21,119 nt of DNA from Silvimonas sp. JCM 19000 (GCA_001313065.1 BBFD01000029.1:1-21119), one strand, 5' to 3'. Numbered from the stretch's first letter, positions 9,301 through 17,749 are shown. Notes: generated by a model from the letters alone, not told the origin. Translations and numbers: made by a program.

Positions 9301-12132
9301 CACGTCCGTTAACGGCACCGGCATCAGTATTGACCCGACCACCATCAGCGGCACGCTCACCAACAACGGCACCATCACGGCCGGGCAGACCGGCATTGCG
9401 GTGGATGCCTCCACCATCAGCGGCGGCATCATTAACACCGGCACCATCAACGCGCCGCAAGCCATCCTGATCAGCAACCCGGCTGCACCCACTACCGTGA
9501 CCAACAGCGGCGTGCTGAACGGCACGGTGGAGCTGGCCAACAGCACGCTGAATCTTGATGGCCCCAGCGGGCACGTGACGGGCGCGATTACCGGCACCGG
9601 CTCCACCGTTAACGTCAACGGCACTTTCGCCACTGAAAACACCATCGACACCGGCACGCTTAATGTAAATAGCGGTGGCGCGCTGACGGTAAACAACGCC
9701 GTCACCACCACCGGCACCATCAGCAACGCCGGTACCTTAAGCAACAACAACGCGGTGTTTGCCGCTGGCCCGATTGCCAACGCCGGCACCATCAACAACA
9801 GCGGCACGCTGGGCGTGGGCGTGGTGGGCGCGGCGGGCAGCGTGCTTAATCTGGATGGCAACAATGCCGTGGTCGAAGGCGACATTACCGGCGCGGGTTC
9901 CACCGTTAACGTGAATGGCAGCTATATCAACACCGGCTTGATCAACGTTGGCGCAGTGAATGTCGGCACGGGCGGCACGCTGGAAGTGGTGGATACCATC
10001 ACCGCGCCCACCGTAGGCAACAACGGCACGCTGAACCTGGACGCCGACTCCCGCGTTACCGGCAATATCACCGGCGGCGGCGTGGTTAACGTGAATGGCA
10101 ATTTCGCTCGGAAGGCACCATCACGGCGGGCAGCGTTAACGTGGCCGCGCCCGCTACGCTGACGCTGGATGATGACCTGACCGGCGCGCTGGTTAACGCA
10201 GGCAATGTGCAGAACACGGCGGTGATCAATGGCGCGGTGACGGCGCAAAGCGGCAGCGTGCTGGCGCTGAATGGCCTGGGCAGCCGGGTAACCGGCGCCA
10301 TCAGCGGCCCCGGCACGGTGCAGGTCAACGGCACCTTTGGCACTGAAAACACCATCAATGTGGGCGATCTGGAAGTGGCTGGCGAAGGCGTTTTCAACGT
10401 CAAGAACACCGTGGCGGGCAGCGTGTTTAACGTGGCGGGCACGGTGAACAACTCGGCGCTGATCGACAGCGGGCTGACGCTGAATGGCGGTGTGCTGAAT
10501 CTGGTTAACGGTTCGCGCGTGACCGGCGCGGTGGCGGATGGCGGTGGCGCTTCGGCCATCAACGTCAACGGCACTTACACCACCGAGAACACGCTGGCCG
10601 CCAGCGCCATCAATATCAGCAGCGATGGCTTGCTGAACGCACGCCACAACCTGACCGGCACGCTGACCAACAGCGGCACGCTGGACGTGCGCTCGGCCAC
10701 GCCGATTACGCTGACCGGCAATTACGTGCAGCAAGCGGGCGGTGTCTACAGCATGGAAGCCACGTCGCCCACGCAATACGGTCAGTTGCATGTAACCGGC
10801 ACCGCCAGCTTGCCGGCCAACGCCAATATCGCGGTGGACGTAACTCAAGGCGCAACGTTGGTTAAAGGCGGCGTGCTGCCGGGCGTGATTACTTCAAGCG
10901 GGCTGACTGCGTCCACGTTTAACGTGACCGACAACAGCGTGCTGTTCGACTTTGAAGGCGTTATCGACGGCAACAACGTGGATCTGAACGTGAAGCGCGG
11001 CGTGCAAGTGCAAACCGTGGTCAACAACAGTCCCAATAGCGGCGCGGCCGGTGGGGCGGCGGGCGCGCTGGATGCCATCATCAGCAACGGCGGCGGCAGC
11101 GCGGACATGAACCACGTGATCAGCCAGCTGGGCCAGCTGACCAACGATGCCGATATCAACAAAGCCGTGCATCAAATGGTGCCGCTGGTGGCGGGGGGGA
11201 CGTCCAGCGCCACCGCCATGACGCTGAACCTGACCGACCGCGTGATCCAGGCGCGCGAGGAAAGCAACCGTGGTTTGTCGGCGGGTGATGGCTATGTGAC
11301 TGATCGGCAAATATGGCTGAAGCCGTTTGGCTCGTGGGCCAAGCAAGACCAGGAAGACGCGGTGGCCGGTTATGACGCCGACAGCGCCGGTGTGATTGTG
11401 GGCGTGGATGGTGGCGTCACCGCCAAAGACCGCGCCGGTATTGCGTTTACCTATGCGCATACTCACGTCAGCGGCGCCAGCACCGACGCGCCGCAATCGG
11501 CCAGCATCAACAACTATCAGTTGATGGGTTATGGCAGCCACAGCCTGGCGCCAGCCACCGATTTGAGCTGGCAGATCGACTACGGCCGCAACCACACCAG
11601 TGGCAATCGCGGCATTGATTTTGGTGACGTTATCCGCACCGCCGACAGCAGTTACAACGGCTGGAACGCCCATGCCGGTGTGGGCCTGGGCAAGACGATT
11701 GCATACAACGCCAACACCAATCTCACCCCGTCGATTCGTGCCGATTACCGCAGCGTGCACAACGATAGCTATAGCGAAACCGGCGCAGACAGCCTGAACC
11801 TGAACGTGGCGGAACAAAGCACGCAGGAGTTCATCGTGTCGGCCGACGCCAAACTGTTCCAGACCATCAATGACGATGTGTCATGGACGGCCAACTTTGG
11901 CGCGGGCTATGACTTGATGGCGCGCCAGGCGCAAGTGACGTCGGCGTTTGTGGGCGGCGGCCCGGCCTTTGTGACGTACGGGCTGAACCCGTCGCCATGG
12001 CTGTTCCGCGGCGGCGCGGGCCTGGTGCTACATCGCAGTAACGGCCTGGAAATTACCGCGCGCTACGACGGCGAAGGGCATAAGGACTTTTACAACCAGA
12101 CGGTGTCGGTCAAGCTGCGCAAATCGTTCTGA
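6385..12132 (+). CDS. Giant autotransporter (type Va) with beta-helical repeat passenger, three frameshifts
   Basis: A surface-displayed autotransporter of about 1,916 residues after restoration. The signal peptide has a basic start (MSTKKTRQPRPS), a hydrophobic core (LALAISAACFGLAGA) and cleavage after QALA. The passenger, roughly residues 35-1600, is made of short coils rich in NSGTI, NAGTI and TG.I.N, typical of a right-handed beta-helix adhesin. The C-terminal barrel begins near QIWLKPFGSWAK (about 11310), has the usual alternating aromatic strands, and ends KLRKSF with the terminal Phe recognised by BAM. The frame breaks at A7 6393-6399, near 8293 (one G short) and near 10107 (TTCGCTCG for TTCGGCTCG). 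Apart from two Cys just after the signal peptide the passenger is almost Cys-free. It is probably an adhesin or biofilm factor; no protease or lipase site is seen. Glycosyltransferase genes lie upstream. Confidence 0.93.
6600..9590 (+). repeat. Degenerate coil repeats of the passenger (NSGTI type)
   Basis: Dozens of imperfect repeats encode a 20-30-residue unit of the form S-x-V-x-G-x-I-x-N-x-G-T-I-x-x-x-G-x-G-I. At DNA level, words such as AACAACGGCACCATC recur. This is protein repeat structure inside one gene, not an independent element. Confidence 0.8.
9608..10700 (+). repeat. Second passenger repeat class (VNVNG type), five copies
   Basis: Five units begin with VNVNG or a near variant at about 9608, 9905, 10085, 10318 and 10558. 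Each is followed by (T/S)(F/Y)xTENTI-like sequence, then LNV..GG.L.V. Copies 1 and 4 share almost identical DNA around CACTGAAAACACCATC. The units replace the NSGTI coils just before the barrel. Confidence 0.75.
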
Positions 12133-12165
12133 CGCGGCTGCATTGCCTAACTTGATAGAAGCACG

Positions 12166-12194
12166 AGGGGCTTGCCGTGGGGCGGGCCCCTTGG
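12166..12194 (+). terminator. Possible weak terminator after the large autotransporter
   Basis: AGGGGC (12166-12171) can pair with GCCCCT (12186-12191), followed by TGGTTT. The loop is long at 14 bases and the T-tract poor, so this is only a candidate. Confidence 0.3.
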
Positions 12195-12231
12195 TTTATC
12201 TGCATGGCGTGTGATTAACAAGTGGGGAGTT

Positions 12232-12979
12232 ATGGACGGCGGCTTTGCTTCAATCCAGCTGAATGGTCATGCGCTATACCTTAACCCGGACGACCAACGC
12301 GGCCGCCGCTTGCTGCAATCCGGCCAACCGTTCAGCCCGGTGGCGCAAGCGCTGTGGCGCGATGTGCTGGCGCTGGCGGACTGGGATCTGATCATCGATA
12401 TCGGCGCCAATTACGGCGAGATGTTGCTGGAAATTGCCGACCAATTCGACGGCCGGATCGTTGCCTTTGAAGCCAATCCGGCCTTGCTGCCGTATCTGCG
12501 CGCCACGCTGGCCTACCGCCACAACGTGACGATCGAGGCGATGGCGGTTTGCGAGAAAGTGGGCACCGCGCCACTGAATATCGACACGGACTGGTCGGGC
12601 GCATCGTCACTGGCGCTGCCCCGCACGGCCGGCAGCGGCAACCGCATTACGGCGCTGCAGGTGCCGACGACAATGCTGGACGCGTACTTTGCCGGGTCTG
12701 CCGCCAGGCGCGCGTGCATCAAGATCGATGTGGAAGCGTGGAGCCATTTGTGCTGCTGGGTGCGCAGGGTTTTCTGGCGGGGCTGCAGAGCTACGCCATC
12801 ATGACCGAAATCCGCCACGCCACGCCCGCCGTACTGCAAGCGCTGACGCGCAACTGGCGGGTGTATTTGCGCGAACTGGCGACGGGACGGTGGGTGGCGG
12901 TGGATGAGACGAGTATCGTGACGCGGCCGGACGGGGTGCATGAGGACGATGCAGTGCTGCTGCCTTTGGGCGGCCCTGA
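12232..12979 (+). CDS. FkbM-family SAM-dependent methyltransferase, frameshifted
   Basis: An FkbM-type methyltransferase, likely acting on a sugar or glycan hydroxyl. Motif I is LIIDIGANYGEMLLEIA, followed by IVAFEANPALLPYL and the family hallmark IKIDVEG(V)EPFVLLGAQ, seen once a missing G is restored near 12737 (GAAGCGTG for GAAGGCGTG). The end is uncertain. As read, the second frame runs on to 13307, through a terminator and into a tRNA remnant, which is not credible. One more single-base deletion near 12960-12976 would bring in the TGA at 12977-12979 and give 249 residues, in line with the family. ATG 12232 is chosen for its purine-rich leader (GGGGAG), although the spacing is short; GTG 12211 is possible. 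With the glycosyltransferases it suggests a glycan-modifying neighbourhood. Confidence 0.8.
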
Positions 12980-13170
12980 GTTAGGCGGCATGAGGCGCTG
13001 CCGCAGGCTCAGGTCTTTTCAGGCCCACACGCTTGGGCGAGAGCGGCGAGATATCAAAATAATGATAAAAAGCGGTCGAAAATATCAACCTATTGCTCAT
13101 TTTGAGCGTGAGACGACGGTATTCGTCTTCCGCATCACAACGGCCCGGTTCCGCCAGAGCGCCCCAAAAC

Positions 13171-13205
13171 AAAAAATCCCCCGAAAGCAAAGCCTGGCGG
13201 GGGAT
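13171..13205 (-). terminator. Terminator on the minus strand, probably the original tRNA-Leu terminator
   Basis: ATCCCCCG (13176-13183) pairs perfectly with CGGGGGAT (13198-13205), and six A's on the left give a U-tract on the minus strand. It lies just beyond the tRNA 3'-end copy at 13237-13261, where a tRNA-Leu transcript would have ended before the island inserted. Confidence 0.75.
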
Positions 13206-13236
13206 TCTGGACTGCGGTGTGCTGCGTTGTATTTGA

Positions 13237-13261
13237 CCTGGTGCCCGGGATCGGACTTGAA
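13237..13261. repeat. Distal attachment-site repeat: 25-bp copy of the tRNA-Leu 3' end
   Basis: These 25 bases are identical to 16626-16650, the 3' end of the tRNA-Leu gene including the CCA complement and T-arm side. The match stops abruptly on both sides. It is in direct orientation, as expected of the attR/attL pair left by a tyrosine integrase. Confidence 0.85.
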
Positions 13262-14183
13262 AAGGCGGGTTGTAACACTTTATTTGTTTGGTATTCGTGG
13301 AGTATGAAATTGATATATACCCCGATGTTACCCCCCACGCTTGTTTTTTTTATCATGGTGCCTTGGGGGCCGACCCATATGTAATTGGAGGTAGCGTTCG
13401 CATGCACAGCACTCATTAGGAAGGCCAGAGATTTCGGCAAGCTTATTACTTCCACGCGCTGAAACGTCCTGGCATTGGAAAGAAGCACTTCGATGAAAAG
13501 GTTGCGTCAGAGCTTTCAGTACACGTTTCTGCGCAGATGCAGGCGCGTGCAGCTAACTTCCATTTGAACGATTATTGAGCGTTGGCCTTAGGCAGGTAAT
13601 TGGCCTGAGCGGACGGTGGAGCACGCCGTAACTCGAGTCTGCTCTGTGTGCGGTCACCAGGGGCTATGGACGCTAAGGCAGTCCATACCGCTTAACAAGG
13701 TGTCCACGAAACTGGCAGCCTCCCATGGACTCACATTCTCGGCAGTTTTCAACTGCCTGGGCGATGTTGCTTTAGAATCAGGGGGTTGTCGCCATTTTGC
13801 TTCTATAACGGGTGATCAAAAAAACATCAAACAAATCCTTTAAAATCAACGCGTGTTCTTCGCGTTGCGGAAACACTTTTCCGGTTGGGGTCCAACGAAA
13901 ACCCATCAGGAACTAGGTTTGATTGCTGACCTATGTATCTATTGTGACTGAATCGCCGAACTACTTAAATCCGGGGCGCTGTTGCACCTTTCGCGAGCGT
14001 TGTCACCTATTCATTAAAGTCTATAACTTACGTAGTTGACGCAACCTGTCTCAAAGCGTCCCCAAAATAATCGGCAAGAAAAAATCGGGAACGCGCTGAG
14101 TACGGACATGGGATCATTCGGCGAGCCATTTGTTAGTTGCGCCTCGGCAATGGATGCCTGATCGCTCACAGGAGCTGGGGTGT
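13262..14183. other. Left part of the island, no recognised gene
   Basis: About 920 bases downstream of the defence-like operon. A plus-strand stretch at roughly 13415-13578 reads RFRQAYYFHALKRPGIGKK and continues to a natural-looking end ANFHLNDY before TGA. It looks coding-like but matches no family I know and has no clear start. A 75-residue frame at 13616-13843 has one CxxC (CSVCG) and is otherwise unconvincing. From 13850 to 14180 the sequence is low-GC with no gene, RNA or hairpin that I can support. It may be decayed genes. Confidence 0.5.
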
Positions 14184-14766
14184 CTATGTGAGTCGTAAGT
14201 ATGTTGGCCTTTCGAAGATTGGCTCAATCAAAACAAGCCATCCTTGTTTGTCAATTTTTTTTGCGTCTTGGTAAGCGTGGCTGCCCCGATCGGCGGAAAT
14301 TTGTTTATAACGCGCACCCACGCAGTCGGAAAGAGCCACAGTCCTAACGAGATATTCGTCAATGTCTTGAAAATCTCGTATGGCTTCAATCATCGGGTAG
14401 CTTATGAACAACTTCCCATGATCTGTCTCGTTGTTGAATCGAGCCAGCATCTTTAGCAGGTTTTCCCCGGTGAACTTTTCGTCATTTGGTTCGAGATCAA
14501 AAAAAGAGATAAATTTGGCCAATTTGGTCGCGCCTGAGCCCTTTAATTTGCTCGTCTTCATTCGCGCTCGGATTTAACTCTTTAATTAGTTCAAAAAGAT
14601 CCAGGTCTTCGTCTGCCGAGATTTGCTCATAAAGTTCATAGAGATCATTTTGAAAACTCGCCAAGATCCGATTTTCTTGGTCATGGAAAAAAATGCACGC
14701 TCTAAACTTTTAAAGTAGAGTTTCTCCGCTTTTTTCACCTTCAAATATGAATAGGGTGCGCTCCAT
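14184..14766 (-). CDS. TOPRIM/RloB-like (AbiLii-type) partner protein, frameshifted
   Basis: A protein of about 194 residues after restoration. It begins MERTLFIFEGEKAEKLYF, placing Glu residues after a hydrophobic strand as in TOPRIM and RloB-like domains. Later comes a second strand QIYLFFDLEPND, giving the D-x-(D/E) pair expected to hold metal. It is followed by LLKMLARFNNETDHGKLF and ISYPMIEAIRDF. Such proteins pair with AAA15 ATPases in AbiL- and RloAB-like modules and may be the nuclease or effector part; that is family knowledge plus inference. The frame breaks at A6 about 14730, the T run about 14685 and the A6 run about 14500. The ATG shares a base with the ATPase stop (TAATG), showing a coupled operon. 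Low GC and A/T-rich codons contrast with the host genes. A different TOPRIM subfamily is possible. Confidence 0.68.
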
Positions 14767-15889
14767 TAGCTCGATAGTCCTTTGTAGATTTTCTCTAAAT
14801 TATGAGCCTTGCGAAGATCTTTCTCAGTTAGCTCAGTTATCGGCGCAATATTCCTGTCCAGTACGAAATAGCAGTCAGGCCTCAGAAGATCGTTGCTCAT
14901 AACCCCAGTATTGTGAGTGGTCAGGATGGTTTGAGCTTGAGACGCAATTATTTTTTTCAACTATAGTTGAAGCTAAAGAATGATGATAGAACGCATCAAA
15001 TTCGTCTATATATGCGAAAGTCACCGCTCCACTTTTTAATCGGAGCCACCAAAAAATAGAAAATACCTAAAGATAACGTGCCTGTGGATGCAACCGTTCC
15101 GAATTCAAGTTTTGTTTCGCCAAAATCAAAATATATAGCTTTGTTGCCACTTGCGTCGACATCAACAATTAGCGAGCATTCTATGCCAGCATCATTTAGG
15201 AATTTTTTTCAAAATCCGAAAGGGAATCGGTCTCGATGATGCTTTGCGATAAGCGCTTAACACCAATATTTTTTTGCCTATATATTCCCCCTTGTTGTTC
15301 GCATGCAACGAACGAAAGAAAACCATGCCCTCAATAAACTTTAGTAGCTTGGCAAATGTCTTGTTTGTTTTTTTGTGTCATCTAGAATTGAATTGCTATT
15401 GATGTATTTAAGTAGTGATATTCCAGAGTCGCCAACATCTTTCTTTAAATGTTCCGCGCCTTTCAATTCAATGTTCGCTAAATGTGAATTGCGGCGATCT
15501 ATGTGAAGAATATCAATGCCATCTATCGAAAGACTTTCATAAACTAACTTTGTTATAGATTTTTTTTCCATAGCTATATATTATATCGACGTCGTCAATG
15601 CGAAATTCAAAAAACAAACTCCGCGATGATGTCTTGTTTTTTTTCCATTAAGATAGTTGTTTTCCAATGAGGAAAAGTAACTTGGAGAATCGATCAAATG
15701 CAAAACTGGGTCAACCATTGCAAGACCCAAGTTGGACTTGCCGCCACCGTTAGGCCCATAAATCATGGCATGTCTTACAATGCCTTTGTTGACCGCGCTC
15801 TCATTAAATTCGTATTGTTGGCTGGTTAAATCGAAATGTAACCACTCTGAAAAGTTGCGGAAATGTCTCACTGAAAATTTATGTAGCAT
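14766..15889 (-). CDS. AAA15/COG1106-type ATPase (AbiLi/RloA-like), many frameshifts
   Basis: An SMC/ABC-like ATPase of about 375 residues. In order: the N-terminal strand MLHKFSVRHFRNFSEW, Walker A IYGPNGGGKSNLG (about 15763), GMVFFRSLHANNKGEYIG, a signature-like ASTGTLSLGIFYFWW, Walker B FAYIDEFDAFYHHSL, the switch His ILTTHNTGVMSNDLLRPDCY, and the typical end LTEKDLRKAHNLEKIYKGL. These are hallmarks of the AAA15/AAA21 ATPases found in abortive-infection pairs. At least seven indels break the frame, nearly all in A/T runs of 6-8 (for example 15563-15570, 15638-15645, 15363-15369, 14950-14956). ATG 15889 is chosen because the conserved strand begins there; ATG 15928 is in frame but adds a tail of no clear kind. 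It is predicted to sense infection and control its partner encoded at 14184-14766. Confidence 0.82.
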
Positions 15890-15939
15890 CTGAGTAACCC
15901 CGTTTGATCGATCGGGTGAGACTACCATTCTTTCGCGCA

Positions 15940-15959
15940 GCCGTAAAAAAAACTACGGC
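15940..15959. promoter_or_regulatory. Small hairpin upstream of the ATPase operon
   Basis: GCCGTA (15940-15945) and TACGGC (15954-15959) form a perfect 6-bp stem around an A-rich loop, 50 bases before the ATPase start. It could be a terminator for incoming minus-strand transcription or an operator. The evidence is only the symmetry. Confidence 0.3.
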
Positions 15960-16265
15960 ATGGATGATTCTGAGGTAGGTGCCTCCAAATGATCCCTTCT
16001 TCGCTACAGCGGCCATTTTAACTTACTGACATCAAAGTCCGCTTTGGCCGATTACTTGCCGCGGTTCTCGCGTGGCTGACCGCAAGTCGGCGTTATGCTC
16101 GATCCCCTTACTCTCCCAGCGCGCGCAATCGTCTACCCGCCACGCCTGCAGCTAAATCGGTCGCTTTTCTCGCACTCATGTGGCACCCCTCAAGCCGCGC
16201 CAGTACTGGCGCCATCCGGGTTTTTTTTGGCACCTCTAAATCTTGCACCTGGAGGAACGAGCGCA

Positions 16266-16478
16266 TCAGCGCATTCCGTAACGCCTGAACCAAGGACCAG
16301 CATGTTCAAAAGAAAAAAAACCACTTACCCGCTCCGTGAAACCCCGCTGGCCACCAGCACGGCACCCCAAAGCTTTGAGGAGGCTTGGGCCGCGTACCGG
16401 GCTCATCTGGCGGCGTTCAATGAACGCATGACCATTTTCCGCAATGGCTTTGCGAATCTGGATATCTGTAAGCGGCAT
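16266..16478 (-). pseudogene. Possible N-terminal remnant of a tRNA-targeting integrase
   Basis: ATG 16478 on the minus strand reads MPLTDIQIRKA, which resembles the start of P4-type tyrosine integrases (LTD..IR.AKP...). It starts about 150 bases from the tRNA 3' end and points away from it, exactly where such an integrase normally lies. Beyond residue 12 the likeness stops (AENGHAFIERRQ), so if genuine the gene is truncated or rearranged. The match is short and could be chance. Confidence 0.35.
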
Positions 16479-16496
16479 CTGGGGGTAACTTCTTAA
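16302..16496 (+). CDS. Short hypothetical ORF near the tRNA end of the island
   Basis: ATG 16302 opens a 64-residue frame (MFKRKKTTYPLRETPLATST, ending CKRHLGVTS) containing an A8 run that may hide an indel. It is GC-rich, unlike the defence operon. It overlaps, on the other strand, an integrase-like start at 16478; at most one of the two is likely to be real. No family recognised. Confidence 0.25.
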   Translation: MFKRKKTTYPLRETPLATSTAPQSFEEAWAAYRAHLAAFNERMTIFRNGFANLDICKRHLGVTS

Positions 16497-16559
16497 TTGA
16501 ACCGGACTTACCCCATATACCCGCGGATTCAACCGTAGGTCTTGGATGGTCCCGGAAAC

Positions 16560-16597
16560 AAAAAAAGCCGCATAACCTAATGTTGATGCGGCTTTTC
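16560..16597 (-). terminator. Bidirectional terminator downstream of tRNA-Leu (island side)
   Basis: AAGCCGCAT (16565-16573) pairs with ATGCGGCTT (16586-16594), with seven A's on the left and T's on the right. On the minus strand it ends the tRNA transcript about 30 bases past the CCA. It differs from the terminator at 13171-13205, so the tRNA appears to have gained a new terminator from the island. Confidence 0.8.
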
Positions 16598-16625
16598 GGC
16601 TCTTACGGAAGAATTCGGAAGCTTT

Positions 16626-16650
16626 CCTGGTGCCCGGGATCGGACTTGAA
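16626..16650. repeat. tRNA-proximal attachment-site repeat
   Basis: These 25 bases, covering the tRNA-Leu 3' end and two bases beyond, are repeated perfectly at 13237-13261. The copy keeps the tRNA intact, as tRNA-targeting elements do. Confidence 0.85.
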
Positions 16651-16712
16651 CCGACAAGGCGTAAGCCGGCGGATTTTAAGTCCGCTGTGTTTACCAATTT
16701 CACCACCCGGGC
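16628..16712 (-). tRNA. tRNA-Leu (anticodon UAA)
   Basis: An 85-base class II tRNA. The acceptor stem is GCCCGGG / CCCGGGC followed by an encoded ACCA. The D arm has GTGGTGAAATTGGTAAACAC. The anticodon arm is GCGGA-CTTAAAA-TCCGC with UAA at the centre. A long variable arm (CGGCTTACGCCTTGTC) marks Leu, and the T arm has GGTTCAAGTCC. All parts pair correctly. The 3' part doubles as the attachment site of the island to the left. Confidence 0.96.
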
Positions 16713-16725
16713 GGGAAGGTCGGGC

Positions 16726-16731
16726 ATTGTA
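16726..16731 (-). promoter_or_regulatory. Probable -10 box of tRNA-Leu
   Basis: On the minus strand TACAAT (five of six consensus bases) preceded by TGT lies 13 bases before the mature tRNA 5' end. The -35 region is weak. Confidence 0.45.
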
Positions 16732-16789
16732 ACAGGGCTTGCTGCGGCTGGGCGAGGGGTTCTTGTTATCGATTTCTCGCGCGCCGCAC

Positions 16790-17666
16790 TTACATCGAAA
16801 ACGTCGACAGCAGCTCTTTGTGTACCACCTTGATTTCTTCCATTTGCTCGGTGAACAGCGGGTTGCTTAATTCCGGGCGGCCTTTGACTTCGCCCAAATC
16901 CAGTCTTTCCATCTCGATCAAGCCGCCGGCCAGCAAATTGGCCACAAACAACACGTCGGTCAGGTTGCGTAATTCGGTGACTTCATCGCGCGGATTGTCG
17001 TTTTCACGGGTGGCTTCGATGATGTGTTCGGGAATATCCAGCGCATACATCAATGATTCGCCGATGCTGCCGTGCCATTGCGCGATCAGGTATTCCACCG
17101 TATTGGGCCGCGCCACCAGTTCGGGATATTTGGCGGCGCGGTACAGCATATAAAACGCGCCCAGATCGTGGATCAGCCGGCCAGCAAGGCGTCGTCCGGG
17201 TTCACCCGCGTCAGCTTTTGCGCCAGCACACGGGCGGCGGCGGCGCTGAGCAGCGAGTGGTTCCATAGATTGCGCGCCAGGTTGGAGAACACCACCAGCT
17301 CTCGCGAGCGCAGCAACTGGTCCATTGCCGTGGCCAGGGCTACCGAGCGGGCGGCGTCGATACCAAGGCGCCAATGGCGCTTTCAACGTCGGTGATTTTG
17401 CGGTTATTGCCTTGTGCGGCCGAGTTGGCGGCGCGCAACAGTTTGGCTACCACCAGCGGTTCGGTTTTGATGACGCCGGCAATCTTGGGCAGCGATGCGT
17501 TGGGGTCGCGCATGGCGTTGCGCACGCGGATGGCGATATCAAAACAGGTGGGAAACACCACTTCGCCCGAGAGTTCGGCGGCGATGCTTTCCAGCATTTC
17601 AAAGCGCTGGGACTTGAGCTGCTCGTTGTTCTTGTCAGCCTTGTCGGTGGACAGGTCTTCAGTCAT
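16790..17666 (-). CDS. HDOD-domain signalling protein, two frameshifts
   Basis: A cytoplasmic protein of about 292 residues made mostly of one HDOD domain, an HD-like fold that often lacks catalytic metal ligands and acts as a signalling or regulatory module in motile proteobacteria. Visible: FPTCFDIAIRVRNAM, LPKIAGVIKTEPLVVAKLLR with the conserved ANSA that follows, IGALGIDAARSVALATAM, and LLAGLIHDLGAFYML. No GGDEF, EAL or receiver domain is attached. The frame breaks near 17365 (TTGG for TTGGG) and 17180 (GGCTG for GGCCTG). The ATG at 17666 starts 26 bases past the hairpin that ends the chemoreceptor gene, so it should have its own promoter or depend on read-through. Its precise role cannot be read here. 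Confidence 0.88.
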
Positions 17667-17691
17667 GTGCGGTGGCCAATCGAATAAAAAA

Positions 17692-17716
17692 CGGGTGATG
17701 CCATTAGCATCACCCG
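17692..17716 (-). terminator. Terminator after the chemoreceptor gene
   Basis: CGGGTGATGC / GCATCACCCG is a perfect 10-bp stem with a five-base loop. On the minus strand it is followed by TTTTTTATT. It separates the chemoreceptor stop (17750) from the HDOD start (17666). Confidence 0.92.
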
Positions 17717-17749
17717 CCAGTGTACTGCCCCTTACATTTGAAGCAAATA

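Larger units (their letters stand above)
13237..16650. mobile_element. AT-rich integrated island in tRNA-Leu(UAA), about 3.4 kb
   Basis: The segment is bounded by 25-bp direct repeats of the tRNA 3' end and is clearly richer in A+T than the chromosome on either side, above all between 13900 and 15900. Its cargo is an ATPase plus TOPRIM-like operon. Each boundary has its own tRNA-side terminator. No complete integrase, excisionase or replication gene is visible; a short integrase-like start lies at 16478 (-). It is probably a decayed or satellite-like element mobilised in trans, but the boundary repeats are intact. Confidence 0.75.

Noticed and set aside
8207..9574. 455-residue open frame on the minus strand
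   Set aside because: It is antisense to the autotransporter repeats; its Ala/Asp/Val-rich composition is a mirror of the GC-rich repeat codons.
6600..9590. Regular repeats as a CRISPR array
   Set aside because: They are degenerate, in frame, without unique spacers, and encode beta-helix coils.
12980..13307. C-terminal extension of the FkbM protein as read
   Set aside because: It runs through a strong terminator and into the tRNA remnant, so the true stop was probably lost to an indel.
13616..13843. 75-residue ORF with a CxxC pair as a zinc-binding gene
   Set aside because: Only one CxxC, no clear ribosome binding site, and the remaining sequence shows no domain; kept only as part of the unassigned region.
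13971..13992. GGCGCTGTTGCA resembling an IS6/IS26-type end
   Set aside because: No matching inverted end and no transposase nearby.
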